Below, piece by piece: positions 1 through 8,232 of a DNA stretch of 64,000 nt (position 1 is the first letter of the stretch; every line of letters begins with the position of its first letter). Origin of the DNA: Streptomyces sp. NBC_00259 (GTDB taxonomy: Bacteria > Actinomycetota > Actinomycetes > Streptomycetales > Streptomycetaceae); assembly GCF_036181745.1 (NCBI RefSeq), contig NZ_CP108080.1, positions 3,100,001 through 3,164,000 on the forward strand, read 5' to 3'. The position numbers and the translations under genes were made by a program. Under the pieces are notes generated by a model. It worked only from the letters and a program-made list of their open reading frames with translations, had not been told where the DNA came from and did no database searches.

Positions 1-934
1 CACCACCGCGGGCCGCGGTGCCGGTGCCGGTCGCCGGGTCGAAGCCGCCGACGGCCTTCAGCGCACGGGCACGGAACGCCATGTTGGCGCCGGAGCCGAA
101 CCGGCCCGCGGTGAACGGGAACAGCGGCTCGTCGGCGGGCGGCCGTGCGGGGTCGTACGTGCGGGGCGCGAAGCCCTTGGCGAAGCCGCCGTGGCTCTCC
201 AGCAGGATCTGCGCGGGGGTGCCGAGCCGCGCGGGGAGGATGAGCCCCGTGACGCAGCCGACGCGCGGGTCACCGGCGAACGGCGCGGTGAGCGCGGTGA
301 GCCAGTGCGGGTCGGCGACGACGTCGTCGTCGGTGAAGGCGATCACGGCACCGTCCGCGGCGGCGACACCGCGGTTGTGGGCGACGGCCAGTCCGGGCAC
401 GGGCTCGTGCACGTACCGGACGCGGTCGGAGCGGTCGGAGTACTTGTGCTCGACCAGTTCGCGGGTGGCGTCGGTGACCGGAGCGTTGTCGACGACGACG
501 ATCTCGAAGTCCGGGTGGTCCTGCGCGAGCAGCGAGTCCAGCGCGCGGGCGAGCAGGTCGGCGCGCTCCCGGCTGGCGACGACGACGCTGGTGCGGGGCA
601 GGTCGCCGTGGGGTTCGGGCTCGGGCGCCGGGACCGGGCCGAGCCGCTCCCGGGCGAGCGCGGCGAGCGTCCCGGCCGGGTCGGCGCCCTCGGGCACGGT
701 CGCGGTGATGGTGCCGACGGGCCGGCCACGGTGCCGTACGAGCACGAACACCTCGCCGGGCCCGACGGGCGCCCCGCCGGGACCGGGCCGCAGCGCGAGC
801 ACGCCGTGGCCGGACCGGGGGCCGGGGCCGGCGGCGCCGGTGGTCTCGATGGTCTCGAGGTCGGGCGGGGCGAGGGCGTCGAGGTCCAGCTCGGCGACCT
901 GCATGGCGCGGATCGGTCGCGGTGTGCGCGGCAT
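1..934 (-). CDS. Family-2 glycosyltransferase, C-terminus cut by window edge
   Basis: The reading frame starts at ATG 934 and runs off the left edge, giving about 311 residues without a stop. The first 110 residues are a Pro/Gly-rich domain of unknown role. A GT-A fold follows, opening with TSVVVASRERADLL and EIVVVDNAPV and carrying an FTDDDVVADPHWL stretch, the metal and nucleotide-sugar binding DxD region. A downstream FGSGANMAFR segment is typical of GT2 acceptor loops. This supports a nucleotide-sugar transferase, but the acceptor cannot be told. An alternative start is ATG 904. The neighbouring acetyltransferase gene on the same strand suggests a surface-polysaccharide or modified-glycan job; that part is inference. 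Confidence 0.8.
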   Translation of the reverse strand, partial: MPRTPRPIRAMQVAELDLDALAPPDLETIETTGAAGPGPRSGHGVLALRPGPGGAPVGPGEVFVLVRHRGRPVGTITATVPEGADPAGTLAALARERLGPVPAPEPEPHGDLPRTSVVVASRERADLLARALDSLLAQDHPDFEIVVVDNAPVTDATRELVEHKYSDRSDRVRYVHEPVPGLAVAHNRGVAAADGAVIAFTDDDVVADPHWLTALTAPFAGDPRVGCVTGLILPARLGTPAQILLESHGGFAKGFAPRTYDPARPPADEPLFPFTAGRFGSGANMAFRARALKAVGGFDPATGTGTAARGG

Positions 935-981
935 GGGTGTCGTCCCCCCGGGAGTGGTGTCGTTCCGAGCTGTCCGGCAGG

Positions 982-2067
982 TCATTCGCCCCGGAGCCGG
1001 CCTATCCGGTTGAGCGTCTTCTGCGCGTATCCGGCGAGCCGTGGCCGGCTGCGTACGTAGCTGTGCGCGCGTCGGGCGGGCTCACGGCCGAGCCAGTAGA
1101 GCGCGGCACGGGCCCCGGGCCGGGTCGACGAGCCTTCGTGGACGTGGAGTTCGCCGGTCTTGAGGGCGTCCTTGTACTCGGCGGCGCCGCGGCCGAGGTC
1201 GAGCATGCCGATGCCTTCGGCGGCCGCGGCCTCGGCCATCCGCAGATGGAGGACCAGCCCTGGCGAGTACTTCGCGTAGGCGGTGTCGTACGCCGGGAAC
1301 CAGCAGGACAGCACGGTGCGCGAGCGCAGTCCGAAGTGAGCGGCGACGGGCCGGTCCGCTGCGTACAGCACGGAGAGCACGCCGGAGCAGCCGGGCGCAC
1401 GGGTGTCGTGCAGCCGGCGCACGAGCGTGCTGATCCAGTCCTGGGCGAAGCGGTCGCGGCGGCCGGTCCTGCGGTACTGGGCGGACTTCCAGTCCATGAG
1501 CGTCCGCAGCGCCTCGGGGTCGCGTTCGTCGAAGACGAACCTCACCTCGCCCGCCTGACGGGCCAGTTTGCGCTCCTTGGCCATGGTGGTGCGGAAGAAC
1601 TTGGGAGAGCGCTCGCGCAGCCGTTCCTCGTAGACGGCGTAGCCCTCGCCGACGTCGATCACGGGCGAGGCGAACTCCTCGGCGCTGTCCTGGGCGAAGA
1701 GGCCCTGCCCGTCCTCCAGGTTGTCGAACTCCCAGGCCGACAGCGAACAGGCCCGCAGCAGTTCGCGCGCACCGAGGCGCAGCCCCGGCCGCAGCACGGC
1801 CCCCTGGCAGTCGGACACTCCGAGCCCGACGGCCCGGCCGTGCCCGAACGGCCCCTTCTCGTACGGGAAGAATCCGGCCGGGACCCCGTCCTCCTCGATG
1901 ACCGCGACCCTGGCGCCCGGCCGCACCCCGGCGACGGCCAGGGTGAACTCGGGTTCCATGAAGGGGCTGGCCGGCGATCCGGACTTGGCGCGCAGTTCGC
2001 GCCAGGACTCGGTCTCCCCCTCGTCCAGCTCCCCGGGCTTCACGACACGAATGCGCACACCGCTCAA
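982..2067 (-). CDS. FemAB/BcsL (CelD)-type GNAT acetyltransferase
   Basis: This 361-residue protein looks like the BcsL/CelD-type acetyltransferase family (Acetyltransf_6), a double-GNAT fold related to FemAB. The N-terminal half contains the SPFMEPEFTLAVAG segment. The C-terminal GNAT half holds a VLSVLYAADRPVAAHFG strand pair and an LDLGRGAAEYKD motif, both common in this family. The start is TTG 2067, 5 nt behind a G-rich stretch; GTG 2058 is an alternative. Members act in extracellular polysaccharide assembly or transfer acyl/aminoacyl groups, which fits the glycosyltransferase 47 bp downstream on the same strand. The substrate is unknown. Confidence 0.8.
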   Translation of the reverse strand: MSGVRIRVVKPGELDEGETESWRELRAKSGSPASPFMEPEFTLAVAGVRPGARVAVIEEDGVPAGFFPYEKGPFGHGRAVGLGVSDCQGAVLRPGLRLGARELLRACSLSAWEFDNLEDGQGLFAQDSAEEFASPVIDVGEGYAVYEERLRERSPKFFRTTMAKERKLARQAGEVRFVFDERDPEALRTLMDWKSAQYRRTGRRDRFAQDWISTLVRRLHDTRAPGCSGVLSVLYAADRPVAAHFGLRSRTVLSCWFPAYDTAYAKYSPGLVLHLRMAEAAAAEGIGMLDLGRGAAEYKDALKTGELHVHEGSSTRPGARAALYWLGREPARRAHSYVRSRPRLAGYAQKTLNRIGRLRGE

Positions 2068-2392
2068 CTCGACCCCCCGGTCTCCCCCTTGAGCTTCCCC
2101 GGGACAGGACGGTACCGGCCGAAATCCCCCTGGGACAGGGCGCGAAGGTCAAGCTGTGACCAATACGTGAAGAAGCGTGAAGCCCTGTGAAGGGTGGGGC
2201 GAATGGGACGTGGTACGGCCGCCGTCGGGCGGGGGTGGTCCGGCGCCGTCCCTCCCGTGCGGGAGGTCGGATGGACGGCGTGGCCCCCGCCCGGCGGCGG
2301 CCGGGTCGGTGCGCCCCGGACCGGTGGTGCGGCTCAGGGCAGCGAGCGGTTCAGCGCTCGCGGTTCAGCACGTGCGGTTCAGCACTCGGAAG
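2068..2392. other. Gene-free stretch of 325 bp
   Basis: This lies between the start of the acetyltransferase gene and the stop of the beta-helix gene, both on the minus strand, so it should carry the acetyltransferase promoter. I see no convincing -35/-10 pair. The right end holds a 14-bp tandem repeat, listed separately. Several small reading frames cross it but lack ribosome binding sites. Confidence 0.6.
2347..2388. repeat. Three 14-bp tandem repeats beside the beta-helix gene stop
   Basis: CGGTTCAGC recurs at 2347, 2361 and 2375 with an exact 14-bp period. The remaining five bases vary (GCTCG, ACGTG, ACTCG). The array ends 4 bp before the stop codon of the beta-helix gene, in its 3' flank. 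Function is unknown; it could be a replication-slippage product or a binding array. Confidence 0.75.
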
Positions 2393-3739
2393 TCAGCCGA
2401 TGCAGCCGGGCACGGCTCCGGCCGGGGCGCAGTTGTTGACCTCGTTGTCCTTGACCTTCGTCCGGATGAGGTCGACGGTGCTGCCGGGCTCTTCGAAGAT
2501 GCCGCCGCCGTCCGCGGCCTCGTTCCGGACGACCTTGGAGTCGGTCAGCGTCGCGGTGCCGTCGTCGTTGTAGAGGCCGCCGCCCTGGGAGTTCGCGGCG
2601 GTGGCCTTGTTCTCCTTGATGACGGTGTTCTCGACGTTGAGGGTCGCGAGGTTGACGATGCCGCCGCCCACGCCTCCGTCGTCGTTGGCCGTGTTCTTGG
2701 TGATGCTGCTGTTCTCGATGGTGGTGATGCCGCTGGTGACGAGACCGCCCGCATTGGCGGCGACGTTCCCCTTCACCTCGACGCGGTCGAAGTTCGTGAC
2801 GATGCCGGGGTCGGCGACGATGAACAGGCCGCCGGCTTCGCCGACAGCGACGTTCTCGTTGATCTCACTGCGGATGAACGTCGCCGGGGTGTTGTTGGTG
2901 AAGACGCCGCCCACGTCGTCGGTCGACCTGTTCTTGTTCACGGTGGTGGAGCGGAGGGAGAGCGTTCCCCCCTCGGTGGCGATGCCTCCGCCGAGCTCGC
3001 CGTTGTTCCTGTCCACGCTGCTGGAGTTCAGCCGGACCTCGGTCTCCGACGCGGCGATGCCCCCGCCCGCTCCGTCGGCGGTGTTCTTGTCCACGCTGCT
3101 GCGGGAGACGACGACGGTCGAGCCGTCGGCGGCGAAGACCGCGCCACCGGCGTCGTCGGCGTGATTGCGCGTCAGAACGGTCGACTTGAGGGTGAGGCTG
3201 CGGCCTTCGCCGACGAACACGGCACCCCCCTCATCGGTCGTGGAGCCGTTGCGGACGATGAGTTCGGAATCCCCGCGGCCCCGGTCGATGCCGTGCTGGG
3301 CGAGGACTTCGTTCGCCATGGCCGCCGTGCCCCAGCCGTCGCCCCCGCGTCCTTCGCCGTCGAGGGTGAGGGCCCCGGCCGGGTCCGCGACCTCGAAGAT
3401 GCGGAAGTCGGGGACGCCCACGGCAGTGGAGCGTTCGATGACGCTGTCCTTGCCGCCCTTGATGGTGATGGGCGTGATGATGACGGGCAGGCCGTTGGCG
3501 TCCCCGCTGGGGCCGACGTTGTTCACCTCGACCAGCCGGTAGACGCACTTGCGGGCCAGCTGGATCGTCCCGCCGCCCGCGGCGTTGGCCGCGTCGATGG
3601 CGTCGATCAGTGCGTCGACGGAGCAGGGGATGGCGGACGGCGAGTCGGACGCGTCCGCCTGGACGGGCACGGTCGGGACGAGGGCGAGGCCCAGGGCGGC
3701 CAGGGCGGTGACGCCGCCGGCTCTCGGGACGAACCTCAT
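2393..3739 (-). CDS. Secreted right-handed parallel beta-helix repeat protein
   Basis: This 448-residue protein starts at ATG 3739 behind a GGAG site 7 nt away. Residues 1-30 form a Sec signal peptide with a hydrophobic VTALAALGLALVPTV core, so the product is exported. The rest is a chain of about 20-residue rungs rich in VxNxTAxxGGGIA-type and SxVxxNxAxDGGG patterns, the signature of right-handed beta-helix proteins related to chlamydial Pmp and pectate-lyase-like folds. An N-terminal IDAANAAGGGTIQL segment is typical of such exported proteins. No catalytic residues are recognisable. It is probably a surface or extracellular adhesin-like or polysaccharide-binding protein; the ligand is unknown. 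Confidence 0.82.
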   Translation of the reverse strand: MRFVPRAGGVTALAALGLALVPTVPVQADASDSPSAIPCSVDALIDAIDAANAAGGGTIQLARKCVYRLVEVNNVGPSGDANGLPVIITPITIKGGKDSVIERSTAVGVPDFRIFEVADPAGALTLDGEGRGGDGWGTAAMANEVLAQHGIDRGRGDSELIVRNGSTTDEGGAVFVGEGRSLTLKSTVLTRNHADDAGGAVFAADGSTVVVSRSSVDKNTADGAGGGIAASETEVRLNSSSVDRNNGELGGGIATEGGTLSLRSTTVNKNRSTDDVGGVFTNNTPATFIRSEINENVAVGEAGGLFIVADPGIVTNFDRVEVKGNVAANAGGLVTSGITTIENSSITKNTANDDGGVGGGIVNLATLNVENTVIKENKATAANSQGGGLYNDDGTATLTDSKVVRNEAADGGGIFEEPGSTVDLIRTKVKDNEVNNCAPAGAVPGCIG

Positions 3740-3886
3740 GGCAGCTCCAGGAGTGAGGGAGGACCGGCCCACCGCAAAGTAGGCACCCCTGGAGCAGGAC
3801 GAGGCGCAACACACCCCTGAAGGACGGGCGCCACACCGATGCCGCCCTCACACCAGCCGTAAGGCCCTGGCCCAGCACCCGGACGC

Positions 3887-3920
3887 GTCACCGGAGCGCC
3901 ACTGAGGCGCCGCCGGTGAC
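3887..3920 (-). terminator. Hairpin after hutI
   Basis: An 8-bp perfect outer stem (GTCACCGG/CCGGTGAC) encloses an inner GCGCC/GGCGC stem with a 5-nt loop. It sits 4 bp beyond the hutI stop. There is no long U tract, as is usual for Streptomyces terminators. Confidence 0.6.
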
Positions 3921-3924
3921 CGCC

Positions 3925-5097
3925 TCAGACCAGCTGGGTGCCCCGGCGCCACACGGCGGAGACCAGCGGTACGCCCGGGCGGTACGCCAGGTGGACGTGC
4001 GACGGGGCGTCGAGGACGGCGAGATCGGCACGGGCGCCGGGAGCGAGGCGGCCGATGTCGGTACGGCGCAGGGCTGCCGCACCGCCCGCCGTGGCGGACC
4101 AGAGGGCCTCGTCCGGCGTCATTCCCATGTCACGCACGGCGAGCGCGATGCAGAACGGCACGGAGGAGGTGAACGACGAGCCCGGGTTGCAGTCCGTGGA
4201 CAGCGCGACCGTCACACCCGCGTCGATCAGGCGGCGGGCGTCGGGCCACTGGGCGCGGGTGGAGAACTCGGCGCCGGGCAGCAGGGTCGCGACGGTGTTG
4301 CCGCTCGCGAGGGCGTCGACGTCCGCGTCCGTGAGGTGGGTGCAGTGGTCGGCGGACGCCGCGTCCAGCTCGACGGCGAGCTGGACACCCGGGCCGTAGG
4401 TCAGCTGGTTGGCGTGGACACGCGGGGTGAGGCCTTTCGCCATGCCGGCGGTGAGGACCGCACGGGCCTGGTCCCCGTCGAACGCCCCCTTCTCGCAGAA
4501 GACGTCGACCCAGCGCGCGTGCGGCGCGCAGGCGTCGAGCATCTCGCCGGTGACGAGGGCGACGTAGGCGGCGGGGTCGTCGGCGAAGTCCGGGGACACG
4601 ACGTGCGCGCCGAGGTAGGTGACCTCGTCCGTGTGCCGCGCGGCGATCCGCAGCGCCCGCTCCTCGTCGCGGGTGGTCAGGCCGTACCCGGACTTCGTCT
4701 CGAAGGTCGTCGTGCCCTGGCGGAGCGCCTCGTCCAGATAGCGGGTGAGGTTCGCCTCCAGCTCGTCGTCCGTGGCGGCGCGGGTCGCGGCGACGGTGGT
4801 CCGGATACCGCCCGCGGAGTAGGCACGACCCGACATGCGGGCGTTGAACTCGGCGGTACGGTCACCGGCGAAGACCAGGTGCGAGTGCGAGTCCACGAAC
4901 CCGGGGATGACGGCCCGGCCGCCGGCGTCGTGCACCTCGTCGGCGGCGGACGCGTCCGCCGACCGGCCGGTCCAGGCGACGGTGTCGCCGTCGAGGACGA
5001 GCGCGGCGCCCTCGATCAGTCCGAGGGGGCCGTCACCTGCGGCGGGGTCGTTGGTGACGAGGCTGCCGATGTTGGTGATGAGGGTCGTGGTACTCAT
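3925..5097 (-). CDS. hutI: Imidazolonepropionase HutI
   Basis: HutI hydrolyses 4-imidazolone-5-propanoate to N-formimidoyl-L-glutamate, the third step of histidine breakdown, in the cytoplasm. The 390-residue length is normal. Residues 64-80 hold the metal-binding HxH (H71, H73) in a [15 protein letters not shown] stretch. Later EGYG-like and HxH segments and STDCNPGSS near residue 310 match the amidohydrolase family. The start ATG 5097 follows a GAGGA site. It lies 76 bp downstream of the DUF397 gene on the same strand rather than next to hutF, so it may be read from that upstream operon or have its own promoter in the short gap. Confidence 0.95.
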   Translation of the reverse strand: MSTTTLITNIGSLVTNDPAAGDGPLGLIEGAALVLDGDTVAWTGRSADASAADEVHDAGGRAVIPGFVDSHSHLVFAGDRTAEFNARMSGRAYSAGGIRTTVAATRAATDDELEANLTRYLDEALRQGTTTFETKSGYGLTTRDEERALRIAARHTDEVTYLGAHVVSPDFADDPAAYVALVTGEMLDACAPHARWVDVFCEKGAFDGDQARAVLTAGMAKGLTPRVHANQLTYGPGVQLAVELDAASADHCTHLTDADVDALASGNTVATLLPGAEFSTRAQWPDARRLIDAGVTVALSTDCNPGSSFTSSVPFCIALAVRDMGMTPDEALWSATAGGAAALRRTDIGRLAPGARADLAVLDAPSHVHLAYRPGVPLVSAVWRRGTQLV

Positions 5098-5146
5098 GCT
5101 TCCTCATGTTTCCACAGCGGCCCACGGGCGCCCGCCCGCCCCTGCT

Positions 5147-5166
5147 GCTGGTACGTCGCTACCAGC
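5147..5166 (-). terminator. Weak hairpin between the DUF397 gene and hutI
   Basis: GCTGGTA/TACCAGC gives a 7-bp stem with a 6-nt loop, starting 7 bp after the DUF397 stop. It could partly separate transcription of the XRE-DUF397 pair from hutI. The stem is short, so confidence is low. Confidence 0.35.
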
Positions 5167-5173
5167 GGCGGTA

Positions 5174-5443
5174 CTACTCGGAGGCGTACACGAGGAAGCC
5201 GGCCCAGGCGGCGGGGCCGACGGTGAGCCGGGGGCCGTCGGGGTTCTTGGAGTCGCGGATGTGGACGGTGGGGCAGGAGGGGCTGGAGGCGACCTCGACG
5301 CAGTCGTCACCTTCGCTGCTGCTGCTGTAGCTGCTCTTGGTCCAGGCGACCTCGACGCAGTCATTACCGTTGCTGCTATTGCTGTAGCTGCTCTTGAACC
5401 AGTCCAGCCCGGGACCGTTCTCGGCAGAGGGCTTGATGGTCAT
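5174..5443 (-). CDS. DUF397 protein with duplicated core motif
   Basis: This is an 89-residue small protein of the DUF397 family, found in actinomycetes next to XRE regulators and thought to act with them as antitoxin-like or developmental partners. The family's W-x-K-S-S-Y-S motif and DCVEVA segment are present, but in two copies: residues 15-33 and 34-52 are 19-residue repeats. The conserved IRDSKNPDGPRLTV tail follows. Its ATG overlaps the XRE stop by 4 bp (ATGA), so translation is coupled. The duplication is unusual because one copy is normal. Confidence 0.88.
   Translation of the reverse strand: MTIKPSAENGPGLDWFKSSYSNSSNGNDCVEVAWTKSSYSSSSEGDDCVEVASSPSCPTVHIRDSKNPDGPRLTVGPAAWAGFLVYASE
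5288..5401. repeat. 57-bp tandem duplication inside the DUF397 gene
   Basis: Units 5288-5344 and 5345-5401 align without gaps over 57 bp and start with the same GGCGACCTCGACGCAGTC block. They encode the two 19-residue copies of the KSSYS...DCVEVA core. The unit is a multiple of three, so the frame is kept. Confidence 0.85.
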
Positions 5444-6303
5444 ATCTCTCCCAGCACTTGCTCGATGAAGGCCAGCGACTCCCGTGGCGAGAGAGCCTGG
5501 GCCCGGATGATGCCATACCGCAGTTCGATGATCCGCAACTGTTTCGGCTCGGAAACCGGACGGCTGTTGAACTCGCCCTCGCAGCGCCCCACAGCCGTAC
5601 CGTCCCCGAACTTCAGCATCTCGATCGTGCCGCCCATCCCTGCGTGACCGTCGTGGTCCGTCGGCATCACCTGGATCTCGACGCTACGCAACTGCCCTAC
5701 CTCCAAGAGGCGTTCGAGCTGACGGCGCAACACCATCTTGCCCCCGATCGGGCGGCGCAGCGTCACCTCTTCCTGGACGAAGCTGAGCTCAGGAGCCGAC
5801 GAGCGCTCGAAGATCGAATGGCGAGCGATACGCGCTGCCACCATCCGCTCCACTTCATCCGACGAGTAGGCAGGACGTCGCGTTTCGATCAACGCCCGTG
5901 CGTACTCCTCCGTCTGCAACAGCCCGTGAAGGTTGTGACTACCGTACGCCGAACGTTCGACCGCCTGCGCCTCCAGCTTCGCCAGCTCCCTAACCTTCTT
6001 CGGGTACCGCGCCTCCGCCAGCATCTTCTTCATGGCCGCGACCTTGCCGCCCGCCCCCAGCACCTGGTCCACCTTGTCCAGGTACTCCGGCCGGGGAATC
6101 CGCGCCCCGCGCTCCACCTTGCGGATCAGGTCCTCGCTGTACCCGATGCGCTGCCCGAACTCCGCGACCCGCAGCCCCGCGCCCTCGCGCCAGAGCCGGA
6201 GCTGGCCGCCCGCCATTTCCACCACCGGCGCGATCTCGTCGTCCGGATCGACGTCCCAGCCGGGCTCGTCGACCCCGCCGTTCACGTCCGTCACCCTGTC
6301 CAT
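5440..6303 (-). CDS. XRE helix-turn-helix regulator with DUF5753 domain
   Basis: This 287-residue protein starts at ATG 6303. Residues 34-90 form an XRE helix-turn-helix (LRLWREGAGLRVAEFGQRIGYSEDLIRKVE is typical). The rest is a DUF5753 domain with the GLLQTEEYARALIETRRP motif and the C-terminal ALSPRESLAFIEQVL region. Such proteins pair with DUF397 proteins and with an ATP-binding anti-sigma-type protein; all three are here, the ATPase divergent 160 bp away. Family knowledge, with BldB- and Abb-type systems as examples, suggests a role in development or antibiotic control. The target is unknown. Confidence 0.92.
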   Translation of the reverse strand: MDRVTDVNGGVDEPGWDVDPDDEIAPVVEMAGGQLRLWREGAGLRVAEFGQRIGYSEDLIRKVERGARIPRPEYLDKVDQVLGAGGKVAAMKKMLAEARYPKKVRELAKLEAQAVERSAYGSHNLHGLLQTEEYARALIETRRPAYSSDEVERMVAARIARHSIFERSSAPELSFVQEEVTLRRPIGGKMVLRRQLERLLEVGQLRSVEIQVMPTDHDGHAGMGGTIEMLKFGDGTAVGRCEGEFNSRPVSEPKQLRIIELRYGIIRAQALSPRESLAFIEQVLGEI

Positions 6304-6463
6304 CCCGCACCCCCGTCTTCGCCGCGCCGGTCGTGTCCAACGCCCGCCGTACCCGCCCGTCACGCGATACAGCCGGGACAAGACAGGACAGCGCCGGGAC
6401 AGTCACCGTACGTACAGGCCGCATCACTGTTCAGAGTAGGCACGCCTCGCCACGCTGAGTGAC
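6304..6463. promoter_or_regulatory. Divergent promoter region of the XRE and ATPase genes
   Basis: The 160 bp between two divergent starts must hold both promoters and probably the regulator's own operator. I found no clear palindrome or -35/-10 pair by eye. Confidence 0.4.
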
Positions 6464-6913
6464 ATGAATCAGCAGATCGCCCAACCCCTTGCCGCTGCGG
6501 CCCAGTTCAGCGTCCGGCTCTCCTCCACCCGCCGCGGTGCACGCCTCGCCCGGCTCCTCGCCGCGGAGCAGCTGCGTTCCTGGGGTGTGAGCGGTGCGGC
6601 CTCGGACGCCGCCGCCCACGTCATCGCCGAACTGGCCGCCAACGCGGCGCTCCACGGCCGCGTTTCCGGCCGCGACTTCCGCCTGAGGCTGTCCGCGACG
6701 CCGCACACGCTCCGTATCGAGGTGACGGACACACGCGGTGACCGCCTCCCCGCTCCCCAACCCGCGACGCCCGACCGCGAGTCGGGCCGCGGGCTGCTCC
6801 TCGTCGAGGCGCTCGCCACCCGCTGGGGCACCCGCTCCGGCCCGGTCCCGTGCAAGACGGTCTGGGCGGAGATCGACCTCGTACGGCCCACACAGCCCGT
6901 ACGGCCGGAGTGA
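6464..6913 (+). CDS. Anti-sigma-factor-type ATP-binding protein (HATPase_c)
   Basis: This 149-residue protein has the GHKL ATPase fold of SpoIIAB/RsbW-type proteins. The N box is ELAANAALHG (N60), the G1 box is VTDTRGD (about residues 88-93) and the G2 box is ESGRGLLLVEAL (from 106). These stand-alone ATPases are very numerous in Streptomyces and may bind sigma factors or anti-sigma antagonists. It is divergent from the XRE-DUF397 pair, its usual neighbour. It also converges, 33 bp apart, on a STAS protein, the class of protein that releases sigma factors from such kinases. Whether the two interact is inference. Confidence 0.9.
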   Translation: MNQQIAQPLAAAAQFSVRLSSTRRGARLARLLAAEQLRSWGVSGAASDAAAHVIAELAANAALHGRVSGRDFRLRLSATPHTLRIEVTDTRGDRLPAPQPATPDRESGRGLLLVEALATRWGTRSGPVPCKTVWAEIDLVRPTQPVRPE

Positions 6914-6946
6914 CCGGCGGGTCTCACCGCTGGGCGGTCCGCGCCC

Positions 6947-7318
6947 TCAGGTCCGGTTCACGCTCAGCCCCGACGGCGTTGCCGCCAGGGCTTCGGAGAG
7001 GGTGGCGTGGACCGGGATCACGTCGATCAGGCCGGTGATCCGCAGCAGATACGTGATCATCCCGTCCGGGCACACGAGGCGCAGCTCGCCGCAGCGTCGG
7101 CGGGCGGCGTCATGGGCATCCACCAGTACGCGCAGACCGCTCGCGTCACAGAAAGCCAGCACGGACAGGTCCACGATGAGCCTGACCGGGTCGTGAGCCG
7201 AGCCGACGTCCTCAAGGTGGTTACCCAGCAAGCCGGCGCTCGCGATGTCCAGCTCGCCCGCAACCGTGACGACCGACCAGCCGTCTCGGCGATGGGAGGA
7301 AACCGTCAGGTGCATCAT
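6947..7318 (-). CDS. STAS-domain anti-sigma-factor antagonist
   Basis: This is a 123-residue SpoIIAA/RsbV-like STAS protein. It has TVAGELDIASAGLL at the N-terminus and the phosphorylatable serine S60 in FCDASGLRVLV, followed by a LIDVIPVHATLSEAL end. It should bind and inactivate an anti-sigma kinase when unphosphorylated. I chose ATG 7318 because GAGGGG lies about 10 nt upstream. The open frame extends to 7843 but that part is low-complexity Ser/Glu-rich or antisense to the VOC gene. The stretch just upstream (7330-7420) is unusually AT-rich for this genome and probably carries the promoter. Confidence 0.88.
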   Translation of the reverse strand: MMHLTVSSHRRDGWSVVTVAGELDIASAGLLGNHLEDVGSAHDPVRLIVDLSVLAFCDASGLRVLVDAHDAARRRCGELRLVCPDGMITYLLRITGLIDVIPVHATLSEALAATPSGLSVNRT

Positions 7319-7480
7319 CGTGCTCGACCCCTCGGAGAAGGACCCCTCTTCATCAGAGGATGACTCTAGCGAAGAGAGTACTGCTTCATCCTCAAGAGGC
7401 AAACTACTCTCAGTGGAGCGGCTCGCTACATTCGGCTCCATGGCATCGGCGGGTGTGCCGCAGGGCGCCAGAATCGGCGC

Positions 7481-7849
7481 ATGCTGAGAATCGGATCCGT
7501 GGTGCTGGGCGTCTCGGATGTGCCGCGTGCTGCCGCGTTCTGGATGAAGGCGCTGCGATACGTCCCGCGCGAGGAGATGGAAGAGGACTGGGTGGTGCTC
7601 GTACCGGCGGAAGGGGCCGGGGTCCAGCTGTCGCTCGGCCTGAGCGAGACGCCGGCACAGGAGCGTCCGCGGATCCATCTGGACCTGTACGCGGGGGACG
7701 CGGCCGATCAGGCCGCCGAGGTCGAGCGGCTGGTGTCCCTGGGCGCTCGGCGCGTCGACTGGGACCTCTACCCGGCCGACGCCGACTTCGTCGTACTCGC
7801 CGATCCCGACGGCAACCGCTTCTGCGTCATCGACACCGGCCACGGCTGA
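7481..7849 (+). CDS. VOC-superfamily (glyoxalase/bleomycin-resistance fold) protein
   Basis: This is a 122-residue protein with paired beta-alpha-beta-beta-beta modules: an IGSVVLGVSDVPRAAAFW start, a central RPRIHLDLYAGD strand and a VVLADPDGNRFCVIDT end. The HLDLY and NRFCVID elements carry the positions that bind metal in glyoxalases. Members include glyoxalases, dioxygenases and drug-binding proteins; the substrate cannot be inferred. It stands alone, divergent from the STAS gene. Confidence 0.85.
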   Translation: MLRIGSVVLGVSDVPRAAAFWMKALRYVPREEMEEDWVVLVPAEGAGVQLSLGLSETPAQERPRIHLDLYAGDAADQAAEVERLVSLGARRVDWDLYPADADFVVLADPDGNRFCVIDTGHG

Positions 7850-7947
7850 CCGAAGGCTGGAACCCGTGTCCCGGAGGCCCGGCGGGCGGCCGCCGACCTG
7901 TTCATCGGCCTGCCGTCAGAGCCCCGGCTCCGGCCACCATGGCCGGA

Positions 7948-8232
7948 TCATTCGTCACCGGTGAGGGCGTCGGCGTTGAAGTGGTGAACACGCAAGATCA
8001 ACACCACGTCGTCGCGGTAGTCCTCCTGGTACCAGAGCATCACTGGCCCGTCCCCATGGCTGAGGACGCCGGAGGCGGATTCGGTGATGTCGAAAGGGCG
8101 GCCGATGCGGCGTACACCGACTGCTTCGGAGATGCGCTGTGCGACGTTCTCGATGTCGCGGCGTTGCTCCGCGGTGAGTCCCCCGACAACGTGCTCGGCG
8201 TCGGGAAGGTACTCCCAGGTCCAGTCACTCAC
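7948..8232 (-). CDS. RelE/ParE-like putative toxin
   Basis: This 94-residue protein starts at GTG 8232, overlapping the stop of the upstream gene by 4 bp (GTGA). Its sequence (WEYLPDAEHVVGGLTAEQRRDIENVAQRI, then a VMLWYQEDYRDDVVLILRVHHF beta-sheet end) has the length and helix-then-sheet order of RelE/ParE ribonuclease or gyrase toxins. Catalytic residues are poorly conserved across this group, so activity is not shown. Coupling to a DUF6247-like gene supports a toxin-antitoxin pair. Confidence 0.65.
   Translation of the reverse strand: MSDWTWEYLPDAEHVVGGLTAEQRRDIENVAQRISEAVGVRRIGRPFDITESASGVLSHGDGPVMLWYQEDYRDDVVLILRVHHFNADALTGDE

Noticed and set aside
3916..5226. A 436-residue plus-strand frame opposite hutI
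   Set aside because: It is antisense to an intact HutI, with an Asp/Arg/Gly/Val-biased composition and no domain.
7319..7843. Extending the STAS protein to the 298-residue frame ending at 7843
   Set aside because: The extra N-terminal part is antisense to the VOC gene and then low-complexity Ser/Glu. A good SD and ATG at 7318 give the normal STAS length.
7850..7947. A possible small gene or remnant between the VOC and toxin-like genes
   Set aside because: The 98 bp contain no start with a ribosome binding site, and the two neighbours simply converge.
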